Source of the DNA: Flavobacterium phragmitis
Lineage (GTDB): Bacteria; Bacteroidota; Bacteroidia; Flavobacteriales; Flavobacteriaceae
Direction: 5' to 3'
Length of the DNA stretch: 64,000 bases
Assembly: GCF_900112575.1 (NCBI RefSeq)
Contig: NZ_FOMH01000005.1
Coordinates: 62,001-126,000 of the forward strand
Below the pieces are notes generated by a model that saw only the letters and a list, made by a program, of their open reading frames with translations, did not search any database and was not told the DNA's origin. A program made the position numbers and the translations under genes. This document shows positions 19,122 through 28,275 of the stretch, one piece after another (the stretch's first letter is position 1; each line of letters opens with the position of its first letter).

Positions 19122-19943
19122 TTATTTCAATATTATCGATGATATTAATTGTGAAGAGAGAATGTCTTCCATTTCAAAAAGGTTTTCTTCTTCAACAAAA
19201 TTACTTGCTTTATAGGAGAATAGTTTCCAACGTTTTTTATGATATTCAAGTGCCGTTAGATTTTCTACCCAGTCGCCTGAATTTAAATATAACGTAGAAC
19301 CATATTTATTTTCTTTGGTCATGATTTTAGGTTCATGAATATGGCCGCAGATCACATAATCGTAGTTTTTTTCGATAGCCAAATCTGTTGCGGTAGTTTC
19401 AAAATCGGAAATAAATTTAACCGCTTTTTTAACGCTGGCTTTAATTTTTTTAGAAAAAGAATAAGGTTCGCGACCTAATTTTGCCAGACACCAATTTACA
19501 AATCGGTTCATTAGAATTAAGTAATCATACCCTAATCCACCCAATTTAGCAATCCATTTTGAATGTTGTACTGAAGCGTCAAACACATCTCCGTGAAAAA
19601 TCCAGGCTTTTTTATCGTCTAATTCTAAAACTAATTTATCGACCAAAGCAAAATTCCCCATATTCATATCACTGAATTTACGAAGTATTTCATCATGATT
19701 TCCAGTAATATAATACACCTTTGTTCCTTTAGAAGCCATTCCGATAATGCGCTGAATCACTCTTAAGTGTGCTTTTGGAAAGTAAGATTTTCTAAACTGC
19801 CAAGCATCAATTATATCACCGTTTAAGACTAAAGTTTTCGGTTTAATGCTTGAAAGATAGTTGTTTAGTTCTTTTGCATGACTTCCATAAGTTCCTAAGT
19901 GAACATCAGAAAGAATGACCAATTCGACATTTCTTTTTTTCAA
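19122..19943 (-). CDS. LpxH-like UDP-2,3-diacylglucosamine diphosphatase (metallophosphoesterase)
   Basis: A 273-residue calcineurin-like phosphoesterase. All metal-site blocks are present in order: SDVHLG, NGDIID, TGNHDE, FHGDVFD and GHIHEP. Family members in Bacteroidota act as LpxH or LpxH2-type enzymes that make lipid X in lipid A synthesis. LpxH2-like proteins with other substrates cannot be excluded. The gene stands alone and is divergent from aroC. Confidence 0.82.
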   Translation of the reverse strand: MKKRNVELVILSDVHLGTYGSHAKELNNYLSSIKPKTLVLNGDIIDAWQFRKSYFPKAHLRVIQRIIGMASKGTKVYYITGNHDEILRKFSDMNMGNFALVDKLVLELDDKKAWIFHGDVFDASVQHSKWIAKLGGLGYDYLILMNRFVNWCLAKLGREPYSFSKKIKASVKKAVKFISDFETTATDLAIEKNYDYVICGHIHEPKIMTKENKYGSTLYLNSGDWVENLTALEYHKKRWKLFSYKASNFVEEENLFEMEDILSSQLISSIILK

Positions 19944-20107
19944 TTTTTCTTGATTTGAAGTTTTACAAATTAAAAAAAATCTGCAGCGTTTTATTTTATC
20001 AAAAGGTTATGAAAATGTGGATAATTTTACCAAATTGTGATTTTTAACCGACTTAATGTTTAGTTAATAATACCAGTTTTAAATTTTTTAATTTAATTCA
20101 TAAAACT

Positions 20108-20115
20108 TACATTTG
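20108..20115 (+). promoter_or_regulatory. -7 box of aroC
   Basis: TACATTTG matches the Bacteroidota -7 element exactly. Transcription would start near 20121, about 11 bases before the ATG. Confidence 0.5.
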
Positions 20116-20131
20116 CTCAAAACAAAATACA

Positions 20132-21190
20132 ATGGCAGGAAACAGCTACGGCACCCTATATAAAGTAACAACATTTGGAGAATCTCATGGTGAAGCTTTA
20201 GGCGGCATTATTGACGGATGCCCTCCAGGAATACAACTTGATTTTGAAGCAATTGAATTAGACATGGCAAGAAGAAAGCCAGGTCAGTCCGCAATTGTAA
20301 CACAAAGAAAAGAACCAGATGCGGTTCAGTTTTTATCTGGAATCTTTGAAGGAAAAACTACAGGAACACCAATTGGTTTTATAATTCCAAATACCAATCA
20401 AAAATCAGATGATTATTCACATATAAAAGACAATTACAGACCAAGTCACGCTGATTATGTTTACGATCAGAAATATGGTTTCCGTGATTATCGCGGTGGC
20501 GGAAGAAGTTCTGCTAGAGAAACAGCGAGCAGAGTAGTAGCTGGTGCAATTGCAAAGCAGATGCTGCCAGAGATTAAGATTAATGCTTATGTTTCTTCTG
20601 TTGGTCCAATTCATTTAGAAACGCCTTATCAAGAATTAGATTTCTCTAAAATAGAAAGCAATCCTGTTCGTTGTCCAGACGAAAAATCGGCTGCAATTAT
20701 GGAAGAATATATTCGTGATATCCGCAAACAGGGAGATACTGTTGGAGGAGTTGTTACTTGTGTGATTCAGAACGTTCCAGTTGGTTTAGGTGAACCGGTT
20801 TTTGATAAACTTCATGCTGAATTAGGTAAAGCAATGCTTTCTATTAATGCTGTGAAAGGTTTTGAGTACGGAAGCGGTTTCTCTGGTTCTGAAATGAAAG
20901 GAAGCGAACACAATGATTTGTATAATCCTGATGGATCTACAAAAACAAATCTTTCTGGTGGTATTCAAGGCGGTATCAGCAACGGGATGGATATTTATTT
21001 CAGAGTTGCTTTTAAACCTGTTGCTACTATTATGCAGACTCAAGACTCATTAGATAATAAAGGAAACATTACACCAATGACTGGAAAAGGACGTCATGAT
21101 CCATGTGTAGTGCCTCGCGCAGTGCCTATTGTAGAAGCAATGGCAGCAATTGTTTTGGCTGATTTTTATTTGATCAACAAAACATATTAA
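20132..21190 (+). CDS. aroC: Chorismate synthase
   Basis: Last step of the shikimate pathway: EPSP to chorismate, with reduced FMN. The protein has 352 residues. It begins with [18 protein letters not shown], and has [27 protein letters not shown] and [20 protein letters not shown], the classic AroC signatures. It is complete. The symporter gene lies 52 bp downstream in the same direction and might be cotranscribed, although functions differ. Confidence 0.98.
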   Translation: MAGNSYGTLYKVTTFGESHGEALGGIIDGCPPGIQLDFEAIELDMARRKPGQSAIVTQRKEPDAVQFLSGIFEGKTTGTPIGFIIPNTNQKSDDYSHIKDNYRPSHADYVYDQKYGFRDYRGGGRSSARETASRVVAGAIAKQMLPEIKINAYVSSVGPIHLETPYQELDFSKIESNPVRCPDEKSAAIMEEYIRDIRKQGDTVGGVVTCVIQNVPVGLGEPVFDKLHAELGKAMLSINAVKGFEYGSGFSGSEMKGSEHNDLYNPDGSTKTNLSGGIQGGISNGMDIYFRVAFKPVATIMQTQDSLDNKGNITPMTGKGRHDPCVVPRAVPIVEAMAAIVLADFYLINKTY

Positions 21191-21242
21191 TAAAAGGTAA
21201 GACAGTGAGGGTCTTATATTTTAATAATCAAAAAATAAATTA

Positions 21243-22505
21243 ATGCAAGAAATTACAGAAACTAAAAAAACATCATTTCTTTCGGGATTAACAGGGCAGA
21301 TTATAATTGCAATGGTTCTTGGAGCCATTTTAGGAATTATATTGCACAATACCATTTCGCCAGAAGCAGCACAAGCATTTAGCAGTAAAATAAAAATGCT
21401 GGCTACCATTTTCATTCGTTTGGTGCAAATGATTATTTCTCCGTTGGTTTTTACTACTCTGGTAGTTGGAATTGCAAAACTCGGGGATATTAAAACCGTG
21501 GGAAGGATTGGTGGAAAAGCTATTGGATGGTTTTTTACAGCTTCGTTTATTTCTCTTTTAATTGGATTGTTTTACGTAAATATTCTACAGCCAGGTGTTG
21601 GTTTGAAATTGGAGCACGTCGATATGGCGGCAGCTTCTGAAGTTACAGGTAAAACACAAAATCTTTCATTTGATAATTTCGTTGAGCACATTGTGCCAAA
21701 AAGTATTATCGAAGCAATGGCGACAAATGAGATATTGCAGATTGTAGTTTTCTCTATTTTCTTTGGTTTAGCAGCAGCATCTTTAGGCGCTACTGTAAAG
21801 CCTATTATTGGCGCTTTTGATAAGTTGTCTCATATAGTTTTGAAAATGGTAAATTACGTGATGAATTTTGCTCCAATTGGTGTTTTTGGTGCAATTGCAG
21901 CCGTATTTGCTATCAGAGATGCAGAAGAATTGATTATTACTTATTTTAAATTTTTCGGGTCTTTTTTAATTGGTATCAGTACTTTATGGGTTATTCTGAT
22001 TGCAGTCGGTTATATTTTCTTAAAAGGAAGAATGACAGAATTGTTAAAACGTATAACTGGACCATTGGCGATTGCTTTTGGGACGACTAGTAGTGAAGCC
22101 GTATTTCCTAAATTAACGGAAGAATTAGAAGGTTTTGGAGTAAAAGATAAAATCGTTTCGTTTATGCTGCCTCTTGGTTATTCTTTTAACCTTGACGGAA
22201 GTATGATGTATATGACATTTGCAAGTATTTTTATTGCCCAATTTTATAATGTGCATTTAGATTTGGGAACGCAGATGGCAATGCTTTTGGTTTTAATGCT
22301 TACCAGTAAAGGGATTGCTGGTGTTCCAAGAGCCAGTTTAGTTGTTGTGGCAGCAACTTGCGGTATGTTTGATATTCCAATTGAAGGAATTGCATTGATT
22401 CTTCCAATTGACCATTTTTGTGATATGTTTAGAAGTGCAACCAATGTACTTGGAAATGCCTTAGCAACCTCAGTTGTAGGACAATGGGAAGAAAATAAAG
22501 AATAA
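21243..22505 (+). CDS. Dicarboxylate/amino acid:cation symporter (DAACS family)
   Basis: A 420-residue membrane transporter of the GltP/DctA family. It has about eight membrane helices, the re-entrant serine-rich loop FGTTSSEAVFPK, the NLDGSMMYMT helix 7 motif and the HP2 region SKGIAGVPRASLVVV. Such carriers import glutamate, aspartate or C4-dicarboxylates with protons or sodium. The sequence does not decide the substrate. A terminator follows and separates it from the histidine kinase gene. Confidence 0.92.
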   Translation: MQEITETKKTSFLSGLTGQIIIAMVLGAILGIILHNTISPEAAQAFSSKIKMLATIFIRLVQMIISPLVFTTLVVGIAKLGDIKTVGRIGGKAIGWFFTASFISLLIGLFYVNILQPGVGLKLEHVDMAAASEVTGKTQNLSFDNFVEHIVPKSIIEAMATNEILQIVVFSIFFGLAAASLGATVKPIIGAFDKLSHIVLKMVNYVMNFAPIGVFGAIAAVFAIRDAEELIITYFKFFGSFLIGISTLWVILIAVGYIFLKGRMTELLKRITGPLAIAFGTTSSEAVFPKLTEELEGFGVKDKIVSFMLPLGYSFNLDGSMMYMTFASIFIAQFYNVHLDLGTQMAMLLVLMLTSKGIAGVPRASLVVVAATCGMFDIPIEGIALILPIDHFCDMFRSATNVLGNALATSVVGQWEENKE

Positions 22506-22560
22506 ATTTTAACACTAAGAATAGGATATTTATAGACCTAGTGTGCTTAAAAACAATAGA

Positions 22561-22598
22561 AAAGCTGTATTTTTTTATGAAATGCAGCTTTTTTTTAT
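22561..22598 (+). terminator. Intrinsic terminator after the symporter
   Basis: AAAGCTGTATT (22561-22571) pairs with AATGCAGCTTT (22581-22591) with one G-U pair, then a run of T. Confidence 0.8.
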
Positions 22599-22607
22599 TT
22601 TAAAGTG

Positions 22608-22615
22608 TATATTTG
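22608..22615 (+). promoter_or_regulatory. -7 box of the hybrid kinase gene
   Basis: TATATTTG is a perfect element 17 bases before the ATG at 22633 and just after the terminator. This supports the chosen start. Confidence 0.55.
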
Positions 22616-22632
22616 AGAAAATTAGCCGATTA

Positions 22633-24816
22633 ATGCCCCCAATACGGATTTTTTTACTTCTATTTTTTGCACTGAATTGCTGTGCCAATTCGGTATTATC
22701 TCAATCCAATTGTAATCAAGATCCTGAACTTGATAAGCTTGTAAAAAAAGCACTTTTAAATTTTAGAGAATCCAATTTTGATCAGTCTCTCAAAATTTCC
22801 AGAACCGCACTTAATGCCGCTACTTTACTAAAAGATTATTGTTTGATGTCTCGGTCTTACAATATTATAGCAGCCAATTATAATGAATTAACAGACTTTG
22901 ACAAGGCTATTTTTTTCTACAAAAAAAGTCTTTTTTATGCCGACAAAACCAGTAACGATTCTCTAAAAAGTAATATTTACAATAATCTGGGGAATATGTA
23001 TTGTTTTGAAAAGAAACAATTTGATGAAGGAATTCGTTATTATAAAAAATCAGTTGCTTATGCTTTGAAAATAAATGATTTAAAGGAGGTTTATTTTACA
23101 AATGTAAATATTGCTTGGGCTTACTTTGATGTTGAAAATTATGAACAAGGGAATTTATTTCTAAAATATATAAACAGTGCTAAAAACAAATATAGCGATG
23201 GATCGACAGAGGTTATTGTGGAGATGCTTAACGGTATTTATTTAAGTCATAAAAATGAAAATAATACCGCAAATACTTATTTTCTAAATGCAATTGAATT
23301 AGGTAAAAAAGCGCAGGAAAAAACAGATTTGGCAAGTGTATATTTGGAATATTCTAAGTTCTTGAATAAAATAAATAAACATAAAGAAGCGTATCAGGCG
23401 CTGGTTAATTATAATGCTGTTTCTGACGATATTTATAGTGTTAAGAAGATAAAGAAAGCTTCAATTGCGGGAATTGGAGTTGAGTTAGATGAATACAAAA
23501 GGCAGATCAATAAAATCGAAAATGAGAAAGTGGAACAATCTCAAAGCCTTAAAAAGTCGAAAATTATTGTAATTCTGTTTGTTCTTATTTCTTTAATACT
23601 TCTTTTTTTAATTATCACTTTAGTTAAGAATATCAGGTTCAAGAAAAGACACAATTTAGAGCTTGTAAAAGCAAAAGAAATTGCGGAAGAGGCTTCTTTG
23701 CTTAAAACACAATTTATTTCCACTATAAGCCACGAATTACGAACTCCTCTTTACGGAGTGGTAGGAATTACCAATATGCTTTTGGAAGAACATAAAGAAC
23801 TTTCTAGAAGCCAGCATCTAAGTTCGCTTAAATTTTCTGCCAGATATCTTCTTTCACTGGTAAACGACATTCTTCAGATTAATAAAATTGAGGAAAATAA
23901 AATTGTCCTAGAGAATTTGACATTCAATATCTCAGACGAAATTATAGTGATAAAAAATTCGCTTTCTTTTCTTTCTCAGAAAAATAACAATAGAATTTCA
24001 ATCGAGATTGACCCTGATATTCCGGAATATTTAATTGGTGACAAACTAAGATTATCTCAAATTTTGATGAACTTGGTGAGTAATGCATTAAAATTTACCA
24101 AAGACGGACAAGTAGAGATAATCGTCAAGTTGAGTAAAGTTGAAGGGAAAATGAACTATTTAGATTTCCTGATTCGAGATAATGGTATTGGAATAGCAAT
24201 TGTGGATCAAAGTAAAATCTTTGACAAGTTTGTACAAGTTGGAAGAAAAGAAGAGGATTACCAAGGAACTGGACTTGGGCTTAGTATTGTAAAGAGGTTA
24301 TTAGGGTTGTTTGGAAGTACCATTACTTTGGACAGTGATCTTGGAAAAGGAACTTCATTTTCTTTTGAAATTGCCTTCGAACATGATCTTGCCAAGACGA
24401 AAAGTATTATCGATGAAATCGAAGTTGATTTGACTTCCTATGAAGCATACAAAATTTTAGTTGTAGAAGATAATTTAATCAATCAGCTGGTTACGAAAAA
24501 GATCATTGAGAAAAATAATTATACGTGTAAAGTGGTTGATGATGGTTTTGCGGCGCTTAAAATTTTGGAAGATGAAGTTTTCGACTTGATTTTAATGGAT
24601 ATCAATATGCCGTTAATGAATGGTTTTGAAACTACAAAAAGAATTCGGCTTGCTGGAGTAGAAACGCCAATTGTCGCATTGACTGCTTTTGATAAAGATG
24701 AAATTACAGATGAAGCACTTTCGTCTGGTATGAACGATATTATTATTAAGCCTTTTGAGCCTGTTAAATTGTTTAAAATAATCAATTACCTTATAAAAGA
24801 AAAAAACGCTGTTTAA
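22633..24816 (+). CDS. TPR-containing hybrid sensor histidine kinase with receiver domain
   Basis: A 727-residue membrane kinase. A signal peptide (MPPIRIFLLLFFALNCCANS) leads to a periplasmic array of TPR repeats (about 50-270), a membrane helix near 311-331, a HisKA domain with phospho-acceptor His at about 367 (TISHELRTPLYG), a HATPase domain (NALKF, DNGIGI, GTGLGLSIV) and a C-terminal receiver with Asp at about 656 (LILMDINMP). The frame is open to 22543, but that part contains the upstream terminator and the -7 box, so the ATG at 22633 is the start. No output domain is fused. Its stop overlaps that of the helicase gene. Confidence 0.92.
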   Translation: MPPIRIFLLLFFALNCCANSVLSQSNCNQDPELDKLVKKALLNFRESNFDQSLKISRTALNAATLLKDYCLMSRSYNIIAANYNELTDFDKAIFFYKKSLFYADKTSNDSLKSNIYNNLGNMYCFEKKQFDEGIRYYKKSVAYALKINDLKEVYFTNVNIAWAYFDVENYEQGNLFLKYINSAKNKYSDGSTEVIVEMLNGIYLSHKNENNTANTYFLNAIELGKKAQEKTDLASVYLEYSKFLNKINKHKEAYQALVNYNAVSDDIYSVKKIKKASIAGIGVELDEYKRQINKIENEKVEQSQSLKKSKIIVILFVLISLILLFLIITLVKNIRFKKRHNLELVKAKEIAEEASLLKTQFISTISHELRTPLYGVVGITNMLLEEHKELSRSQHLSSLKFSARYLLSLVNDILQINKIEENKIVLENLTFNISDEIIVIKNSLSFLSQKNNNRISIEIDPDIPEYLIGDKLRLSQILMNLVSNALKFTKDGQVEIIVKLSKVEGKMNYLDFLIRDNGIGIAIVDQSKIFDKFVQVGRKEEDYQGTGLGLSIVKRLLGLFGSTITLDSDLGKGTSFSFEIAFEHDLAKTKSIIDEIEVDLTSYEAYKILVVEDNLINQLVTKKIIEKNNYTCKVVDDGFAALKILEDEVFDLILMDINMPLMNGFETTKRIRLAGVETPIVALTAFDKDEITDEALSSGMNDIIIKPFEPVKLFKIINYLIKEKNAV

Positions 24817-24830
24817 TACCAGCGTTTTTT
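24801..24830. terminator. Bidirectional terminator spanning both stop codons
   Basis: AAAAAACGCTG (24801-24811) pairs with CAGCGTTTTTT (24820-24830). The 8-base loop contains the stop codons of both converging genes. Confidence 0.85.
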
Positions 24831-26060
24831 ATTTTTCTTAGAAGAATTGGATTTTCTAGATTTATGAGCACCACCGCTTCTGTTTGAATTTTTTGGTTTT
24901 TCTCCAGCTTCAGGACTTCCGGAATGCCATTGATAGGGATGATCTGAAATGGTTTTTACATCAACTTTAATTAATTTTTGAATGTCTTTCCAATAAGGTA
25001 ATTCATCTTTGCCACAGAAAGAAATTGCAATTCCGCCATTTCCAGCGCGACCAGTACGGCCAATACGGTGTACATAAGTTTCTGGGATATTAGGTAAATC
25101 AAAATTGATTACATACGGCAATTGTTCAATGTCAATTCCTCGTGCTGCGATATCAGTAGCAACCAAAACGCCAACTTCTTTGTTTTTAAAAGCGTCTAAA
25201 ACTCTTTGTCTTGCATTTTGAGATTTATCTCCGTGAATTGCTTCTGCAGGAATATCTTTTTTGCGAAGTGCTTTTACAACATTATCAGCACCATGTTTAG
25301 TTCTAGAGAAAACCAGTACGTTTGATAAGTTTTCTTCTTTAATTAAGCTATATAGTAAGTTCCTTTTTTCAGTTTTGTCAACAAAGTAAACACGCTGTTC
25401 TACCTTTTCTGCTGTTGATGAAACGGGTGAAACTTCTACTTTTTCTGGATCTTGCAAAAACATTTCGGCTAGTTCGCGAATTGCAATTGGCATGGTAGCA
25501 GAAAAAAGCAAGGTTTGTCTGTTTTTTGGTGTAAGTTTTACAATTTTTTTGACATCATTGATAAAACCCATATCCAACATTTGATCGGCTTCGTCTAAAA
25601 CTAAAGTATGCAGATGATTTAAATCTAAAAAACCTTGTTTATGAAGGTCAAGCAAACGGCCTGGTGTAGCAACTAGAATATCTATTCCGTTTTTTAAAGC
25701 ATCAACCTGTGGATTTTGAGAAACACCACCAAAAATAGTAAGCTGTGTTAAATTGGTATATTTGGCATAAGTGTCAAAACTTTGACCAATTTGAACTGCT
25801 AATTCACGTGTAGGTGTAACTACAAGTGCACGAATCTGTTTCGCTTTTTTTGATGAACCTACAATTCGATGTAATTGATGTATGATTGGGATGGCAAATG
25901 CTGCCGTTTTTCCTGTTCCAGTTTGCGCGCAACCAATTAAATCACGACCTTCTAAAACAACAGGAATTGATTTTTCCTGAATTGGAGTCGGATTTAAATA
26001 GCCTTCTTCAAATACGGCTCTTTGTATACTTTTTGAAAGTGATAAATCTTCGAATAACAT
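24813..26060 (-). CDS. DEAD-box ATP-dependent RNA helicase, RhlE-like
   Basis: A 415-residue helicase with the full motif set: Q motif (PTPIQEK), motif I AQTGTGKT (45-52), PTRELA, DEAD (156-159), SAT (187-189), and HRIGRTGR near 330. A basic Ser/Arg/Lys/Asn-rich tail follows, as in RhlE and CshA-type proteins that act on rRNA or mRNA at low temperature. The leader carries a perfect hairpin (26076-26100) just at the likely transcription start. The end overlaps the hybrid kinase gene by 4 bases. Confidence 0.93.
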   Translation of the reverse strand: MLFEDLSLSKSIQRAVFEEGYLNPTPIQEKSIPVVLEGRDLIGCAQTGTGKTAAFAIPIIHQLHRIVGSSKKAKQIRALVVTPTRELAVQIGQSFDTYAKYTNLTQLTIFGGVSQNPQVDALKNGIDILVATPGRLLDLHKQGFLDLNHLHTLVLDEADQMLDMGFINDVKKIVKLTPKNRQTLLFSATMPIAIRELAEMFLQDPEKVEVSPVSSTAEKVEQRVYFVDKTEKRNLLYSLIKEENLSNVLVFSRTKHGADNVVKALRKKDIPAEAIHGDKSQNARQRVLDAFKNKEVGVLVATDIAARGIDIEQLPYVINFDLPNIPETYVHRIGRTGRAGNGGIAISFCGKDELPYWKDIQKLIKVDVKTISDHPYQWHSGSPEAGEKPKNSNRSGGAHKSRKSNSSKKNKKRWY

Positions 26061-26105
26061 ATCTTATGGATTAAACATTTTAGTTTTAAGTACTAAAATG
26101 ACGTG

Positions 26106-26113
26106 CAAAGATA
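26106..26113 (-). promoter_or_regulatory. -7 box of the helicase gene
   Basis: On the minus strand TATCTTTG matches TAnnTTTG. It would start transcription near 26099, giving a leader of about 40 bases. Confidence 0.5.
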
Positions 26114-26194
26114 GTTTTATTCAGTCAATCGTTTGTTTGAATTGGCTTTTATTTGGGAAAACGCTTTGTTTTTGGATTTGATGTGACGATTTAC

Positions 26195-27232
26195 TTATTC
26201 TTTTTCGATGTTTGCTTTAATGAAATCGGTAACCAAATACCCAATCAGCTTACCAATTAAATTATTATTTGGAGCATTGTCCAAATCTGGTGCGCCCTCG
26301 CAGATATGAAGATAAGCCGCGTGTTTGTGCTCGGCAAAGAAAGAAACAAATTGTCTCAACTCTTCAACAGAAAAACCGCTGATTGTCATAGCGCTGCTGG
26401 CAATATTAGGAATGGCATCTAAGTCGATTTCAATTCCAAAAGCATCATTTTTAATAAAATCCAGAGCCGTAATCATTTCTTTGTTGAAATCCTTCTCTTT
26501 TCTAATGTTTACACTGTCATAAGTATTGTAACGAACTCTATCTTCTAGTTTTTTAATTATATCCAGAACACTTTTAGAAGTGTAGTTTTCATGAAGACCA
26601 AAGATGAAATATTTCTTTAAAAAACCTTCTTCATAAGCATAAGAGAATCCGTTGCCACTGTGTCTTCCTTCTAAAATTCTAAAATCAGAATGAGCATCAA
26701 AATTAATGGCATTAACAGGTTTCCCTTTTGCTAGAGCAGCACCTTTGATATTTCCGTACGCATTGTTATGGCCTCCGCCAATGATAATAGGTGTTTTTCC
26801 CGCTTTAATTATAGTAAAAATGATATGAGAAACTTCTTTGTCTATTTTTTCAACCAGCTGGCTTAATTTGGAACGATCATCAATATCGTTAAAATCAAGA
26901 TTCTCGACTTCACGCATTTCATCAGCAACATTAATGTGTCCTAAAATAATAATGTTGCTTCCTTTGCAAAATCGATTGTGCTGAATGTTGGCAATACTTT
27001 TTATAGCAGACTGCCATGCTGAAGCTGCTCCGGGTCTTCCATAATTGGCACGAACACCAATATCTTCCGGAATTCCAAGAAGCACATATTTAGCTTCACT
27101 TTCTTTTAGAAAATTAACTTTGTCAGCACCTGAAGGGATGACAATCATTTTTTCTCCAAACTTTAATTCACCGCTTCGATGATTTGTGACTTTTGCTAAA
27201 TCATTTATAGTGAAAGGGATTAATTTCTCCAT
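26195..27232 (-). CDS. hutG: Arginase-family enzyme, probable formimidoylglutamase
   Basis: A 345-residue ureohydrolase-fold protein. The metal-binding motifs are present in variant form: GGGHNNA (for GGDHS), NFDAHSDFR and EIDLDAI. With hutI 1 kb away on the same strand, the likely role is the last step of histidine breakdown, formimidoylglutamate to glutamate plus formamide. Variant motifs leave arginase or guanidinase-like activity possible. A coiled-coil gene on the other strand is inserted between hutG and hutI. A -7 box (TATTTTTG on the minus strand, 27250-27257) gives a very short leader. Confidence 0.78.
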   Translation of the reverse strand: MEKLIPFTINDLAKVTNHRSGELKFGEKMIVIPSGADKVNFLKESEAKYVLLGIPEDIGVRANYGRPGAASAWQSAIKSIANIQHNRFCKGSNIIILGHINVADEMREVENLDFNDIDDRSKLSQLVEKIDKEVSHIIFTIIKAGKTPIIIGGGHNNAYGNIKGAALAKGKPVNAINFDAHSDFRILEGRHSGNGFSYAYEEGFLKKYFIFGLHENYTSKSVLDIIKKLEDRVRYNTYDSVNIRKEKDFNKEMITALDFIKNDAFGIEIDLDAIPNIASSAMTISGFSVEELRQFVSFFAEHKHAAYLHICEGAPDLDNAPNNNLIGKLIGYLVTDFIKANIEKE

Positions 27233-27249
27233 TAAAAAAATTTATTTTC

Positions 27250-27257
27250 CAAAAATA
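27250..27257 (-). promoter_or_regulatory. -7 box of hutG
   Basis: TATTTTTG on the minus strand matches TAnnTTTG, about 17 bases before the ATG. It is divergent from the box at 27300. Confidence 0.4.
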
Positions 27258-27299
27258 ATATAATTGTAGAAACTTACGTTATTACCTTATATTAATTCT

Positions 27300-27307
27300 T
27301 AAATTTG
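27300..27307 (+). promoter_or_regulatory. -7 box of the coiled-coil protein gene
   Basis: TAAATTTG matches TAnnTTTG; transcription near 27313 excludes the TTG at 27305 as a start and supports the ATG at 27332. Confidence 0.45.
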
Positions 27308-27331
27308 TTATTAAAGAAAATTTTTTTAAAT

Positions 27332-28210
27332 ATGGAAAACCCAAAGAACAACAATTCAAGTCTAAAAGCGATAATCGCAGTTTTAGCAGTCCTACTGATT
27401 GGTAGCTTAGTGTATATTTTTAAATTATCTTCTGATACAGAGGTAGTTAAAACGGAACTTACCACAACTTTGACAGAGAAAGAATCTGTAATGAAAGATT
27501 TACAGGAGTTAAAAGCTACTTATGATGCTGCAATTGCAGAAAATACTTCTATGTCTGACGAATTGATCCAGGAAAGAGATAAAGTAGTTGCTTTAATGGA
27601 TGATTTAAATAAGTCTAAAGGAGATGTTTCTAAATACAGATCTCAAGTTCAAGCAATGCAAAGCAAAATGAAAACTTTGGTTGCTGAAAATGATGAGTTG
27701 AAAAAACAAAATGGTGTTTTAACTACTCAAAGAGATAGTACAATTGTGGTTTTAGGAGAATCTAAAAAATACAACGAAGTATTAGTTGGTCAAAACGAAG
27801 AGTTAGCTAAAACAGTAGAAAGAGGTTCTAAATTATCAATTTTGAATACAAAAACTGCAGCTTACAAATTAAGAAGTTCGGGAAAACAAATTGAAACTGA
27901 TAAAGCTAGCCGTGCTGATGTTTTAAAAGTAAGTTTTACAATTGCTGAGAACCAAATTGCAAAATCTGGTGATAAAACGTACTACGTACAAGTTATCGAC
28001 TCTAAAAATAATGTTTTAGGAGATAAGAAAACAGAAAATTTTGGTGATAACACATTGACTTACAGTTTTAAAACTACTGTGCAATACGAAAACAAATCTG
28101 TAAATGTTGTACAAGATTTACCAGGTAAAGATTTCGCTAAAGGAACTTACTTTATCAATGTATTTGATAATGATGAATTAGTTTCTAAAACTAGTTTCAG
28201 CTTAAGATAA
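27332..28210 (+). CDS. Membrane-anchored coiled-coil protein, function unknown
   Basis: A 292-residue protein with one N-terminal membrane helix (AIIAVLAVLLIGSLVYIF), a long heptad-rich coiled coil (about 40-165) and a C-terminal globular domain with beta strands (VLKVSFTIAENQIAKSGDKTY to the end). From memory, homologues in Flavobacteriia are sometimes labelled ParA or chromosome partitioning, but no nucleotide-binding motif is visible. The layout suggests a periplasmic protein that spans some distance from the membrane. It interrupts the hut pair on the other strand. Confidence 0.7.
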   Translation: MENPKNNNSSLKAIIAVLAVLLIGSLVYIFKLSSDTEVVKTELTTTLTEKESVMKDLQELKATYDAAIAENTSMSDELIQERDKVVALMDDLNKSKGDVSKYRSQVQAMQSKMKTLVAENDELKKQNGVLTTQRDSTIVVLGESKKYNEVLVGQNEELAKTVERGSKLSILNTKTAAYKLRSSGKQIETDKASRADVLKVSFTIAENQIAKSGDKTYYVQVIDSKNNVLGDKKTENFGDNTLTYSFKTTVQYENKSVNVVQDLPGKDFAKGTYFINVFDNDELVSKTSFSLR

Positions 28211-28243
28211 GCTGTCAAAGGGATAAAATACCACTTAGATATT

Positions 28244-28275
28244 AAAGGTCTGTGCATTTCACAGACCTTTTTTTT
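28244..28275 (+). terminator. Intrinsic terminator
   Basis: AAAGGTCTGTG (28244-28254) pairs with CACAGACCTTT (28260-28270), then T. It reaches into the stop codon of the converging hutI. Confidence 0.9.

Noticed and set aside
22543..22632. N-terminal extension of the hybrid kinase
   Set aside because: The segment contains the symporter terminator and a -7 box, so it is not translated as part of the kinase.
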